Source: JAPUDQ01 sp049289035 (GTDB taxonomy: Bacteria > Patescibacteriota > Saccharimonadia > Saccharimonadales > Saccharimonadaceae). Taken from it: DNA of 22,923 bases. Both the position numbers and the translations under genes were made by a program. The notes under the pieces were generated by a model that was given only the letters and a program-made list of their open reading frames with translations, ran no database searches and had not been told where the DNA came from. The stretch lies in assembly GCA_049289035.1 (NCBI GenBank), contig JBAQIV010000042.1, positions 1 through 22,923 of the forward strand, read 5' to 3'. Shown here piece by piece: positions 14,227-21,279 of this stretch (the first letter of the stretch is position 1; each line of letters begins with the position of its first letter).

Positions 14227-14895
14227 TCGGCGCGGCGCTTGCATCATACGATGTTCGTAACGATGGCTGGTATCATGGCCCAGCTCGCGAAGTGTATCGA
14301 CAAGCTGATCATGACTTAGGTGGTCACACGCAATGTTGTTTTGTCGGGCAATCACGTAACCCTGGATCATGTGTTTCATATGTTGGGCGTCACGACGAGT
14401 AAATTTGTGAATTGTGAAATGGTCGTCAGAACTAAGCACGCGCGTCGCGATAGTGACCGAGCCAAAAAACGGACCGACACTTGAAGTGACGTTGAGTATG
14501 TCTTCGATACGTATACTCATGACATCTTCCGAATAGAAAAACTGTCGTCGTATAACAGTAAGTTTTGTACGATCCAAAATCATCGTATCGGGGAAAAGGG
14601 TCAGCGGAAATATGGTGGTTGCACGTGCCAAAACTTCATTGGACTGCTCAAGAACATGGGCGAGCTCGGTAGGGGATTGAACAGGTTTTTTCTGCACCAC
14701 GCTTACCAGTGATTGTATAAACGGACTTTGTTTGTTGGCAAAATGTACCTCTTTGTTGAGTATGCCTACTGCGAGTAATTGCGCCTGCGTCGCTGAGTGA
14801 CCGATATCACGGCAAAAGCGACGGACGAATTGAAGACGACGGAGCCGCGAAGCAATGTCTCCTGAACCGTTATCGTTGATTGGTTCGTCTCGCAT
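14212..14895 (-). CDS. Hypothetical protein with PH-like domain
   Basis: 227 aa, no signal peptide or membrane segment. Residues about 90-185 show alternating strands and a closing helix resembling bacterial PH-like domains: FPLTLFPDTMILDRTKLTVI, then SIRIEDILNVTSSVGPFFGS and RRDAQHMKHMIQGYVIA. The N-terminal ~85 residues look helical and may be a separate module. Similar proteins occur in Saccharibacteria as I recall, without known function. AGGAGG sits 6 nt before the ATG, one of the clearest SD sites here. It runs convergently into cyoE, overlapping by 15 bp. Confidence 0.75.
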   Translation of the reverse strand: MRDEPINDNGSGDIASRLRRLQFVRRFCRDIGHSATQAQLLAVGILNKEVHFANKQSPFIQSLVSVVQKKPVQSPTELAHVLEQSNEVLARATTIFPLTLFPDTMILDRTKLTVIRRQFFYSEDVMSIRIEDILNVTSSVGPFFGSVTIATRVLSSDDHFTIHKFTRRDAQHMKHMIQGYVIARQNNIACDHLSHDQLVDTLRELGHDTSHRYEHRMMQAPRRLAEQ

Positions 14896-14900
14896 CGCGC

Positions 14901-14928
14901 ACCTCCTTTGGATTGCATCTCTATTGTA
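14901..14928 (-). promoter_or_regulatory. -10 and SD of the PH-like gene
   Basis: On the minus strand TACAAT (14928-14923) is followed by a short leader carrying AAAGGAGGT just before the ATG at 14895. This contrasts with the leaderless starts elsewhere. No good -35 is seen. Confidence 0.55.
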
Positions 14929-14977
14929 GCGTATACTATGGTAAATTGATAGAACGTAGTGTAGTAGAATAGTCTAC

Positions 14978-15033
14978 ATGCAAACAGGGGTGATATCATG
15001 AAATATTACGAACATTCAATGTTTCACGGTTGA
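14978..15033 (+). other. Two tiny overlapping ORFs in the gap before tRNA-Trp
   Basis: The 226-bp gap 14896-15121 holds TAGAAT (14965-14970), then ATG 7 nt later opening a 7-codon ORF (14978-15001, MQTGVIS). Its stop overlaps a second ATG (ATGA) opening an 11-codon ORF (14998-15033, MKYYEHSMFHG), with AGGGGTG as possible SD. The arrangement mimics real genes here, but such short ORFs can arise by chance. Confidence 0.2.
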
Positions 15034-15076
15034 CAAGTATTTTTTCATTTGGTAACGCTTAACGAGCCTATGTATC

Positions 15077-15105
15077 TCGACCAATTCGCCCGATTTGTTT
15101 ATACT
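15077..15105 (+). promoter_or_regulatory. Promoter of tRNA-Trp
   Basis: TCGACC (15077-15082), 17-nt spacer, TATACT (15100-15105). Transcription would start near 15112, about 10 nt before the tRNA. Confidence 0.6.
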
Positions 15106-15121
15106 AGGGTAGGTTACTTAT

Positions 15122-15196
15122 AGGGGCGTCGTATAGTGGTTAATACAGGGGTCTCCAAAACCCCAAACTACAGTTCGATTCTGTACGCCCCTGCCA
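15122..15196 (+). tRNA. tRNA-Trp (anticodon CCA)
   Basis: Acceptor AGGGGCG pairs with CGCCCCT, the discriminator is G and CCA is encoded (15194-15196). The anticodon stem is GGGGT/ACCCC with loop CTCCAAA, anticodon CCA at 15155-15157. The T-arm is TACAG/CTGTA with loop TTCGATT. A CCA anticodon fits UGG-only tryptophan; a UCA-anticodon tRNA is not seen. Confidence 0.96.
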
Positions 15197-15243
15197 AAGT
15201 GATAAGGCATGCCGTAGTACGCCCCTTGCAGAAAGACTATCTT

Positions 15244-15272
15244 TTGATTTCCAAATACGAGATGATTATACT
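15244..15272 (+). promoter_or_regulatory. Promoter of the MurE-like gene, leaderless
   Basis: TTGATT (15244-15249), exactly 17 nt, TATACT (15267-15272), then 7 nt to ATG (15280). It is the clearest two-box leaderless promoter in the window, and it fixes the start well inside the longer open frame that begins in tRNA-Trp. Confidence 0.7.
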
Positions 15273-15279
15273 AAAGATT

Positions 15280-16590
15280 ATGCCAAACTACACACTACGC
15301 AAAACTATCAAAAAAGCACTACCAAAGTCGGTTTTCAAAAAAGTCGAACGCGGTGGCCACTACGCTGAAAGCATTGCGTATTCAGCTAAATACAAATTTC
15401 CAGGTCGCGGCATGCATTTTATCGGGGTAACCGGCACCAATGGCAAAACCACGACCACAAACATGATATTTGCTATCATGCGTGAGGCAGGCTACAAAGT
15501 CGCACTATTTAGTTCGACATCGTATGGCTATCTCGACGATATCCGTGACGAAGCGACGCACATGACAACCGTACCGTCGCCAATTTTACAACAGCGGCTC
15601 CGTGAATTTGCTGACAAGGGCGCCGAATGGGTTGTCATAGAGATGTCGAGTCACGCGCTGGCACAGTCACGCGGCTGGGGATTGCCGTTTGAGATAGGCG
15701 TCATGACCAATGTCACGCATGAACACCTCGATTACCACGGCAGTATGGAGCGCTACCGTGACGATAAGCGTAAACTGTTTCAACTGGTCGCCAAGCAGCC
15801 AAACGGATTTGGCGTCGTCTATGCCGAAGATCCCTCGGCCAAACTCTTTCTCGAAACCGTACCGAGCGGCGTCAGCTACGGCGTACAGGCCGGTGACATG
15901 CGCGCAACCGACATAACGCTCGGCCGTGACTCGAGCAGCTGCACGGCTACCATCGACGGTGATGCCTATCATCTCAACGTCAAGATGCCTGGCGAGTTTA
16001 ACCTGCAAAATGCCATGGCAGCCACACTTGTGGGCCGCCGTCTCGGTATAGACAAAGCGACTATCGAGCGCGGGATTGCGTCACTCGAAGGCGTGTACTG
16101 TCGCATGATGCCGATTCATGAGGGTCAGCCATGGCGAGCCATCGTAGACTATGGCGGTACGCCCGATGCGTTTGAAAAACTATTTGCCGCCCTGCGGCCG
16201 ACAACGCCAGGCAAATTAGTCGTGGTATTTGGCAGTCCAGCCGAACGCGACAGATTGAAGCGACCCATCCAAGGTGAAATTGCCGCGCGCTGGTGCGACG
16301 ACGTCATCATCACAGAAGAAGAAAACCGCCACGAAGACGGCAATCAGATCATGGAAGAAATTGCCGTCGGTGCCGAAAAAGCCGGCAAGGTGCGCGGCAA
16401 AGACCTCTTTCTCATCGCCAATCGCGACGACGCTATAGATTTTGCCATGACCCGTGTCAAAACTGCTGACGATACGGTGGTCGCAACCGGCAAAGGCAAC
16501 GAAAAAACTATCGAACGCGGTGACGACAAACTGCCGTGGGACGAACCAGAAGTCGTCCGCGCCGCCATACGTAAGGTCTGGCGTGCGTAG
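15280..16590 (+). CDS. MurE-like Mur ligase (short CPR type)
   Basis: 436 aa from ATG 15280. Mur ligase features: Walker A TGTNGKTTTT (51-60), TTVPSP (96-101), EMSSHAL (121-127), TNVTHEHLDYHGS (143-155) with a DDKRKLF segment carrying the likely carbamylated Lys, and the C-terminal domain with DYGGTPDAFE (310-319), FGSPAERD and GKGNE. Only about 50 residues precede Walker A, against about 110 in E. coli MurE, so the UDP-binding N-domain is largely missing, as I recall for other CPR homologues. The usual DYAHTPD is DYGGTPD, and the DNPR specificity motif reads EENRHED. MurE joins the third amino acid to UDP-MurNAc-L-Ala-D-Glu; here the amino acid is uncertain. Nearby diaminobutyrate-forming genes make that a candidate. 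A MurT-like or other Mur ligase role is possible. Confidence 0.85.
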   Translation: MPNYTLRKTIKKALPKSVFKKVERGGHYAESIAYSAKYKFPGRGMHFIGVTGTNGKTTTTNMIFAIMREAGYKVALFSSTSYGYLDDIRDEATHMTTVPSPILQQRLREFADKGAEWVVIEMSSHALAQSRGWGLPFEIGVMTNVTHEHLDYHGSMERYRDDKRKLFQLVAKQPNGFGVVYAEDPSAKLFLETVPSGVSYGVQAGDMRATDITLGRDSSSCTATIDGDAYHLNVKMPGEFNLQNAMAATLVGRRLGIDKATIERGIASLEGVYCRMMPIHEGQPWRAIVDYGGTPDAFEKLFAALRPTTPGKLVVVFGSPAERDRLKRPIQGEIAARWCDDVIITEEENRHEDGNQIMEEIAVGAEKAGKVRGKDLFLIANRDDAIDFAMTRVKTADDTVVATGKGNEKTIERGDDKLPWDEPEVVRAAIRKVWRA

Positions 16591-16606
16591 ACAAGAGTGA
16601 TCGAGA

Positions 16607-16727
16607 AAATTCTTCGCGGTATTTCGTAAGGAGCAGTTGGCCCTGAGGGCCAGCCCCTTGCCAAGGCGAAGGCTAATCAGTTAGCGGCGAGGGGCAGTTG
16701 CTCCGAGGGAGATGCCACAAAGAATTT
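16607..16727. ncRNA. Highly structured intergenic element
   Basis: The 152-bp gap between the convergent MurE-like and EctB genes is nearly filled by one nested fold. Outer stem AAATTCTT (16607-16614) with AAGAATTT (16720-16727); GGTATT (16618-16623) with GATGCC (16711-16716); GGAGCA (16630-16635) with TGCTCC (16699-16704). Inside is a three-way junction: hairpin TGGCCC/GGGCCA (16638-16652), and stem GCCCCTTGCC (16653-16662) with GGCGAGGGGC (16686-16695) capped by GCTAA/TTAGC (16672-16685). No U-tract follows on either strand, so it is not a simple terminator. It could be a structured RNA on either strand or a small palindromic mobile element. I do not recognise a known RNA family. Confidence 0.6.
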
Positions 16728-16742
16728 ACGAGTGCAATACTT

Positions 16743-18005
16743 TTAGACTATTTTTGCTGCATCGTCTACAGCTTTGGCGACGATGTCGAGACCGCGCTGG
16801 AGTGTTTCGTCGTCGATCGTAAGTGCTGGCATGCATTTGACCACTTCGTCTTCTGGGCCAGCTCGTTCTATAATGACGCCGTGCTCAAACGCAAGCTTGC
16901 TGACATCGGCAGCCATAGACGGGTCTTCAAAGACCAATCCTTGTAAGAAACCTCGCCCGCGAATCGTCAAATGTAAGCCAGGATGCGCAGCAACGATAGA
17001 CTCAAATGATGCACGAATTATAGCGGCCTTACGCGCAACATCACTCACAAGTTTATCGCTCGTCCAATACTGCTCAATCGCTGCCTGTGCTGTCACAAAC
17101 GCATGATTGTTGCCGCGAAATGTTCCATTGTGTTGGGCTGGTTTCCATATGTCATACACCGGATGAATCAGTACGAGCGACATAGGCGAACCAAAGCCTG
17201 AAATCGATTTAGAGAGTGTCACGACGTCTGGTTCAATACCACTTGGTTCAAAACTGAAAAACGTGCCGCTACGACCACAGCCTGCCTGTATGTCGTCGAC
17301 AATCAGCAGAGATTCATGTGCTTTAGTCAACTCGCGCAGAGCTTGTAGCCACTCAGGCCGAGCTTCGTTGACGCCGCCTTCACCCTGGATACACTCTATG
17401 ATTGCTCCCGCTGGTGCGCCGTGGTCACGTATAACAGTTTCAAATTGTGAGCGCAGTGTTGCAACCGATTGGTCAACCGGCACCTGCGGGTCGTCGTAGT
17501 CGAGAAAATGCACGTGGTCGAGCTCGACACCGGCTACATCGCGGAAATACTGATTGCTGGTGGTAGCTAACGCACCCAAACTTACCCCGTGAAATCCGCG
17601 GTGAAATGAAATCATGTCTGATCGGCTTGTGGCTAGACGTGCCAGTTTGAGCGCCGCTTCAACTGCATTGGTGCCAGTCGGGCCGGTAAACTGTAGCTTA
17701 TACCCAGCCATACCACGCGGCTCTAAGATGTTTTGCACAAAACTATCAATAAACTGTTGCTTTGCAACCGTTGCCATGTCGAGACTGTTGTTGATACCAT
17801 CGCGAGCAATATATTCCAGCAAGGCTGCTTTTAGGGGTTCAGGATTGTGCCCGTAGTTATTGGCGCCCGCCCCACAAAAGAAATCAATATACTCACGACC
17901 TTTGGTATCGTAAATAAACGGACCTTTGGCGGTATCAATGATAAAAGGGAAAGCTTTGTTGTACGAAGCGACGTTTGATTCGTCTTTATGTATGTGATGT
18001 GTCAT
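16743..18005 (-). CDS. ectB: Diaminobutyrate-2-oxoglutarate aminotransferase (EctB type)
   Basis: 420 aa from ATG 18005, set by a leaderless promoter; the frame is open to 18050. Class III PLP aminotransferase closely following EctB: DFFCGAGANNYGHN (41-54), DGINNSLDMATVAK (69-82), GPTGTNAVEAALKLAR (108-123), QGEGGVN (207-213), VDDIQAGCGRSGTFFSFE (236-253), PLP-lysine K266 in TLSKSISG, and NGTFRGNN (293-300). EctB moves an amino group from glutamate to aspartate semialdehyde, giving L-2,4-diaminobutyrate. The divergent lysC-asd operon makes exactly that semialdehyde. EctA and EctC, needed for ectoine, are not in the window. An ornithine or GABA aminotransferase is less likely given the EctB-specific strings. 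Confidence 0.9.
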   Translation of the reverse strand: MTHHIHKDESNVASYNKAFPFIIDTAKGPFIYDTKGREYIDFFCGAGANNYGHNPEPLKAALLEYIARDGINNSLDMATVAKQQFIDSFVQNILEPRGMAGYKLQFTGPTGTNAVEAALKLARLATSRSDMISFHRGFHGVSLGALATTSNQYFRDVAGVELDHVHFLDYDDPQVPVDQSVATLRSQFETVIRDHGAPAGAIIECIQGEGGVNEARPEWLQALRELTKAHESLLIVDDIQAGCGRSGTFFSFEPSGIEPDVVTLSKSISGFGSPMSLVLIHPVYDIWKPAQHNGTFRGNNHAFVTAQAAIEQYWTSDKLVSDVARKAAIIRASFESIVAAHPGLHLTIRGRGFLQGLVFEDPSMAADVSKLAFEHGVIIERAGPEDEVVKCMPALTIDDETLQRGLDIVAKAVDDAAKIV

Positions 18006-18012
18006 ACATTCT

Positions 18013-18018
18013 AGTATA
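18013..18018 (-). promoter_or_regulatory. -10 box of ectB, leaderless
   Basis: TATACT on the minus strand, then 7 nt to the ATG at 18005. The 75-bp region 18006-18080 also carries the lysC -10 on the other strand, so the two divergent transcripts share one control region. No -35 match. Confidence 0.55.
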
Positions 18019-18064
18019 CAACAAGGGTGCTCGCTCACGACTTTTTGCATTGCCCAGACTAGTT

Positions 18065-18070
18065 TATACT
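18065..18070 (+). promoter_or_regulatory. -10 box of lysC
   Basis: TATACT, then GGAGAGTGCT and ATG (18081). Transcription would start near 18077, so the purine-rich GGAGAG would be mostly upstream of the mRNA and the message is nearly leaderless. No convincing -35. Confidence 0.5.
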
Positions 18071-18080
18071 GGAGAGTGCT

Positions 18081-19529
18081 ATGTCCGCGCCATTAGTCAT
18101 GAAATTTGGTGGTTCGTCAGTCGCCGATGCTGAGCGCATAACGCATGTTGCTGAGATTATCGGCCAGCAAACGCATCGACCGCTTGTGGTCGTTGTGTCG
18201 GCTATGAGCGGTGTCACGGACTTACTTATAAAGATTACCGAAAATATTCACCGCAAAGACGCAGATGGCGTTGAAGAGCACCTACGCGAAGTATTTCGTC
18301 GTCATCAGTCGACTGTTGGGGACTTTCGCTTTGACCCAGGTGAAAAACATCAGCTTGCTGCAACCATGACGCAGCAGCTCAATCTGCTCAAAACCACGGT
18401 TCGTCGCATTATGAATTCTGGCACAATGACACCGCGTGACTATGACGCTATCGTGTCGTTTGGGGAACGGCTCAATATCCATCTCGTGGCAGCTGCCGTG
18501 CATCATGAAGGCATCAAGTCTCAAGCCGTTGAAGCCTCGTCGATGATCGTAACAACAGATCATTTTACTGATGCTAAGCCGCTTCTGGAAGAGTCAGCAC
18601 CGCGTGCGCTAGAGGTATTGGGTGATCTATTTGAGGCCGAGACGGTACCGATCGTCACGGGGTTTGTAGGCGCCACGAAGACCGGTGAAGTAACCACACT
18701 TGGTCGCGGTGCCTCAGACTATACGGCGACCATACTTGGCTACTGTTTGACGGCAGCCGAAGTCTGGATATGGACAGATGTGACGGGTGTTATGACCGCT
18801 GACCCGCGTATGATTTCAGATGCACAGACGATCAAACAGCTGTCCTACGATGAAGCGGCTGAGCTATCGTATTTTGGCGCCAAAGTATTGCACCCGCTCA
18901 CCATGGTACCGGCATCGCTGAAAAACATCCCGATTTATATAAAAAACACTTTTGAGCCACAGGCAGTGGGGACAGTCATATCGGCAACCGCTTCATCGCA
19001 CGGTGTCGTGAAAGCCGTCTCAGTTAAAAGCGGTCTCAGTATGGTGACCGTCCGCGGTAAAGGCGTCTCTGGCGCACCCGCCATACTCTCTAAAGTCTTT
19101 GACCCGCTGGCCGAGCACAAAATTGACGTGTTTTTCATCACTCACGCTTCTTCGGAACACAACATATCATTTATCGTCAAGTCGAGTGCGGGCAAACGTA
19201 CGGTGTCGCTGGTGCGCGAGATTCTCGCCGCCGAACTCGACCAAAAGACCGTAGAAACTGTCGATTTACAAAATGGTTTGGCGTTGATTGCCGTCGTTGG
19301 GAGAGAAATGGACGATATTTCCTCTATCACCGGACAATTATTTATGGCGCTCGGTGCAAGCGGCGTAACAGTACTGGCTATATCGCAAGGTTCATCGGAC
19401 CATAATATTTCATGTGTTATAGACGATCACCAAACCGCCGTAGCACTCAAGACATTGCACCAGACATTTAAGCTCGTGAGCGACAAAGCGTCCCGCGTTA
19501 CATTTCAAACGTTATTTGGGAGGAGATAG
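18081..19529 (+). CDS. lysC: Aspartokinase
   Basis: 482 aa. Kinase domain with KFGGSSV (8-14), VVSAMSGVTD (38-47), SFGERL (126-131), TLGRGASDYTA (206-216) and TADPR (239-243). Two ACT domains follow (about 313-385 and 399-475), typical feedback sites for lysine or threonine. Length and the spaced ACT pair resemble the AK part of ThrA-type enzymes, but there is no homoserine dehydrogenase domain. It phosphorylates aspartate, the first step to aspartate semialdehyde, which asd, one base downstream, completes. Transcribed divergently from ectB, the consumer of that semialdehyde. Confidence 0.95.
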   Translation: MSAPLVMKFGGSSVADAERITHVAEIIGQQTHRPLVVVVSAMSGVTDLLIKITENIHRKDADGVEEHLREVFRRHQSTVGDFRFDPGEKHQLAATMTQQLNLLKTTVRRIMNSGTMTPRDYDAIVSFGERLNIHLVAAAVHHEGIKSQAVEASSMIVTTDHFTDAKPLLEESAPRALEVLGDLFEAETVPIVTGFVGATKTGEVTTLGRGASDYTATILGYCLTAAEVWIWTDVTGVMTADPRMISDAQTIKQLSYDEAAELSYFGAKVLHPLTMVPASLKNIPIYIKNTFEPQAVGTVISATASSHGVVKAVSVKSGLSMVTVRGKGVSGAPAILSKVFDPLAEHKIDVFFITHASSEHNISFIVKSSAGKRTVSLVREILAAELDQKTVETVDLQNGLALIAVVGREMDDISSITGQLFMALGASGVTVLAISQGSSDHNISCVIDDHQTAVALKTLHQTFKLVSDKASRVTFQTLFGRR

Positions 19530-19530
19530 T

Positions 19531-20622
19531 ATGGAAACGTATCGAGTTGGCATATTGGGCGCAACCGGCATGGTTGGACAACGATTTGTGACGCTCCTTG
19601 AAAACCACCCGTGGTTCCAAGTCGTTATGGTTGCGGCGTCACCAGCTTCAGCCGGCAAAACCTATCGAGACGCAGTCGAAGGGCGCTGGCACATGACCAC
19701 GCCGATTCCAGCTGGTGTTGCCGAACGTAGGGTCTACTCAGTAATTGACGATCTCGCACATATTGCCGGCCAGGTTGACCTGGTGTTTAGTGCGCTCGAC
19801 CTCGACAAAGAGACAATCCGTAGCATCGAATGCGAGTATGCTGCTGCGGGGGTTGCAGTTATATCAAACAACTCGGCGCATCGCTGGACCGACGACATCC
19901 CCATGATCATGCCTGAAGTGAATGCGCACCACACGGCACTCATCGATACTCAGCGCGCCAATCGCGGCTGGACAACCGGCTGTATTGCCGTGAAGCCCAA
20001 TTGTTCCATCCAGTCGTATGTTTCTATCTTAAATGCCCTCAAACAATTTGAGCCTACCGATGTTTCGGTAACAAGCTTGCAAGCCATATCGGGTGCTGGC
20101 AAAACCTTTGCCACGTGGCCAGAGATGGTCGACAATGTCATACCATTCATCGGTGGCGAAGAAGAAAAATCAGAGCGTGAGCCGCTCAAAATATGGGGTG
20201 AAGTTACTGAAAATGGGGTAAAACTTGCCGAAAATCCGACCATTCGTGCAACGTGTATACGCGTACCGGTTTCAGATGGCCACCTAGCAGCGGTCGATGC
20301 GACGTTTGCTCGGCCACTGAGTGAGCAAGTAATCCTTGAGGCTATAACAAACTATGCATCGCCACTGCCAGACATGGGGCTGCCGTCGGCACCAGAACCG
20401 CTTATACAGTACCTGGCTGACGACAACCGCCCGCAAACGAAACTTGATCGTGAGTATAGCCACGGCATGGGCGTGTCGATGGGGCGTTTGCGTGCTATTG
20501 ATGACCATCGGTGGCAATTCATTGCATTATCACACAATACTATTCGCGGCGCAGCAGGCGGGGCGATACTTATGGCAGAGTTGTTTGCTCATGAAGGATA
20601 TATCGTACGCCGTGGACAGTAA
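19531..20622 (+). CDS. asd: Aspartate-semialdehyde dehydrogenase
   Basis: 363 aa. Start at 19531 because GGGAGGAG lies 5 nt upstream; the in-frame ATG at 19516 overlaps lysC and has no such site. NADP-binding GATGMVGQR (10-18), catalytic Cys158 in KPNCSIQS, ISGAGK (186-191) and His251 in RVPVSDGHLA. It reads as the archaeal/fungal-type Asd subfamily, longer than the common bacterial form in the loop regions. It reduces aspartyl-4-phosphate to the semialdehyde, feeding EctB here; homoserine, lysine or DAP branches are not seen in the window. Confidence 0.95.
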   Translation: METYRVGILGATGMVGQRFVTLLENHPWFQVVMVAASPASAGKTYRDAVEGRWHMTTPIPAGVAERRVYSVIDDLAHIAGQVDLVFSALDLDKETIRSIECEYAAAGVAVISNNSAHRWTDDIPMIMPEVNAHHTALIDTQRANRGWTTGCIAVKPNCSIQSYVSILNALKQFEPTDVSVTSLQAISGAGKTFATWPEMVDNVIPFIGGEEEKSEREPLKIWGEVTENGVKLAENPTIRATCIRVPVSDGHLAAVDATFARPLSEQVILEAITNYASPLPDMGLPSAPEPLIQYLADDNRPQTKLDREYSHGMGVSMGRLRAIDDHRWQFIALSHNTIRGAAGGAILMAELFAHEGYIVRRGQ

Positions 20623-20643
20623 TTTTTATCAGCAAAACGAATT

Positions 20644-20652
20644 TGCTATACT
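20644..20652 (+). promoter_or_regulatory. Extended -10 promoter of the P-loop gene
   Basis: TGCTATACT (hexamer 20647-20652), 9 nt before the ATG at 20662; the leader would be 2-3 nt. No SD sequence and no good -35. Confidence 0.55.
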
Positions 20653-20661
20653 GGCTAGAGT

Positions 20662-21279
20662 ATGAAATCACTGACATTAGCGCGTCCGATTGTAATTATG
20701 GTAGTTGGTATCCCCGGCTCGGGCAAAAGCTTTTTTGCACGGCAATTTAGCGATTTGTTTGACGCGCCAATTGTGAGTTTTGATGAGATTCGACACGTGT
20801 TATTTAGCGACCCGCAGTTTAGTCGAGATGAAGAGACGTTGATTGCCATGGTTATGCGGCTACAAATGAAACAATTGTTTCGAACCCAAAAAACATTTCT
20901 GATCGACGGTGGCCTCAACACGCGCATGGCACGTATGGCAATAGAGAAGCTCGCCAAACAGTACGACTACGGTACCGTGACTGTTTGGGTACAAACCGAC
21001 GAAGACACGTCGGGCTACCGTTCAACGCGCCGCCACGCCAATCGCCCAGGTGACAAGCTCAATACCTCTATGTCAGACAGCGTCTTTACCAACCAGGCAA
21101 AGCGTATCAATCCACCTGAAGGGAAGGAAATGCACGTTGTCATTAGCGGCAAACACACGTTTGCTACCCAGGCCAAAATGGTGCTTCGACGCATCATTGT
21201 CCCACGTGATCTTACGGCCACGCACACGACAGCTCGACCAGAATCTGCCACACCCCGAAAAAATCTATCTGTCCGCTAA
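20662..21279 (+). CDS. P-loop kinase-like ATPase
   Basis: 205 aa. Walker A GIPGSGKSFFARQF lies at about 17-30, followed by VSFDEIRHVLF, where Asp could serve as the acidic residue, and FLIDGGLNTRMARM, a pattern of the AAA_33/zeta-toxin-like small-molecule kinases. A later RSTRRHANRPGD segment may be a lid with arginine fingers. The last ~25 residues look disordered. The substrate is unknown; such proteins phosphorylate sugars, nucleosides or tRNA ends. No antitoxin-like partner is adjacent, so a zeta-type toxin is unlikely. Its stop overlaps the next start (TAATG), forming an operon with the metallopeptidase. Confidence 0.82.
   Translation: MKSLTLARPIVIMVVGIPGSGKSFFARQFSDLFDAPIVSFDEIRHVLFSDPQFSRDEETLIAMVMRLQMKQLFRTQKTFLIDGGLNTRMARMAIEKLAKQYDYGTVTVWVQTDEDTSGYRSTRRHANRPGDKLNTSMSDSVFTNQAKRINPPEGKEMHVVISGKHTFATQAKMVLRRIIVPRDLTATHTTARPESATPRKNLSVR

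Noticed and set aside
15030..15058. TTGACA with TAACGC as a second promoter before tRNA-Trp
   Set aside because: The -10 match is poor and a better promoter (15077-15105) lies closer to the tRNA.
15136..15279. Longer N-terminus for the MurE-like protein
   Set aside because: The extension runs through tRNA-Trp; a TTGATT-17-TATACT promoter lies 7 nt before the ATG at 15280.
16743..20622. Ectoine biosynthesis operon
   Set aside because: EctB, aspartokinase and Asd are present, but no EctA acetyltransferase or EctC synthase is seen.
20662..21279. Zeta-type toxin gene
   Set aside because: The P-loop protein resembles zeta-like kinases, but no small antitoxin gene is adjacent and it is coupled to a metallopeptidase gene.
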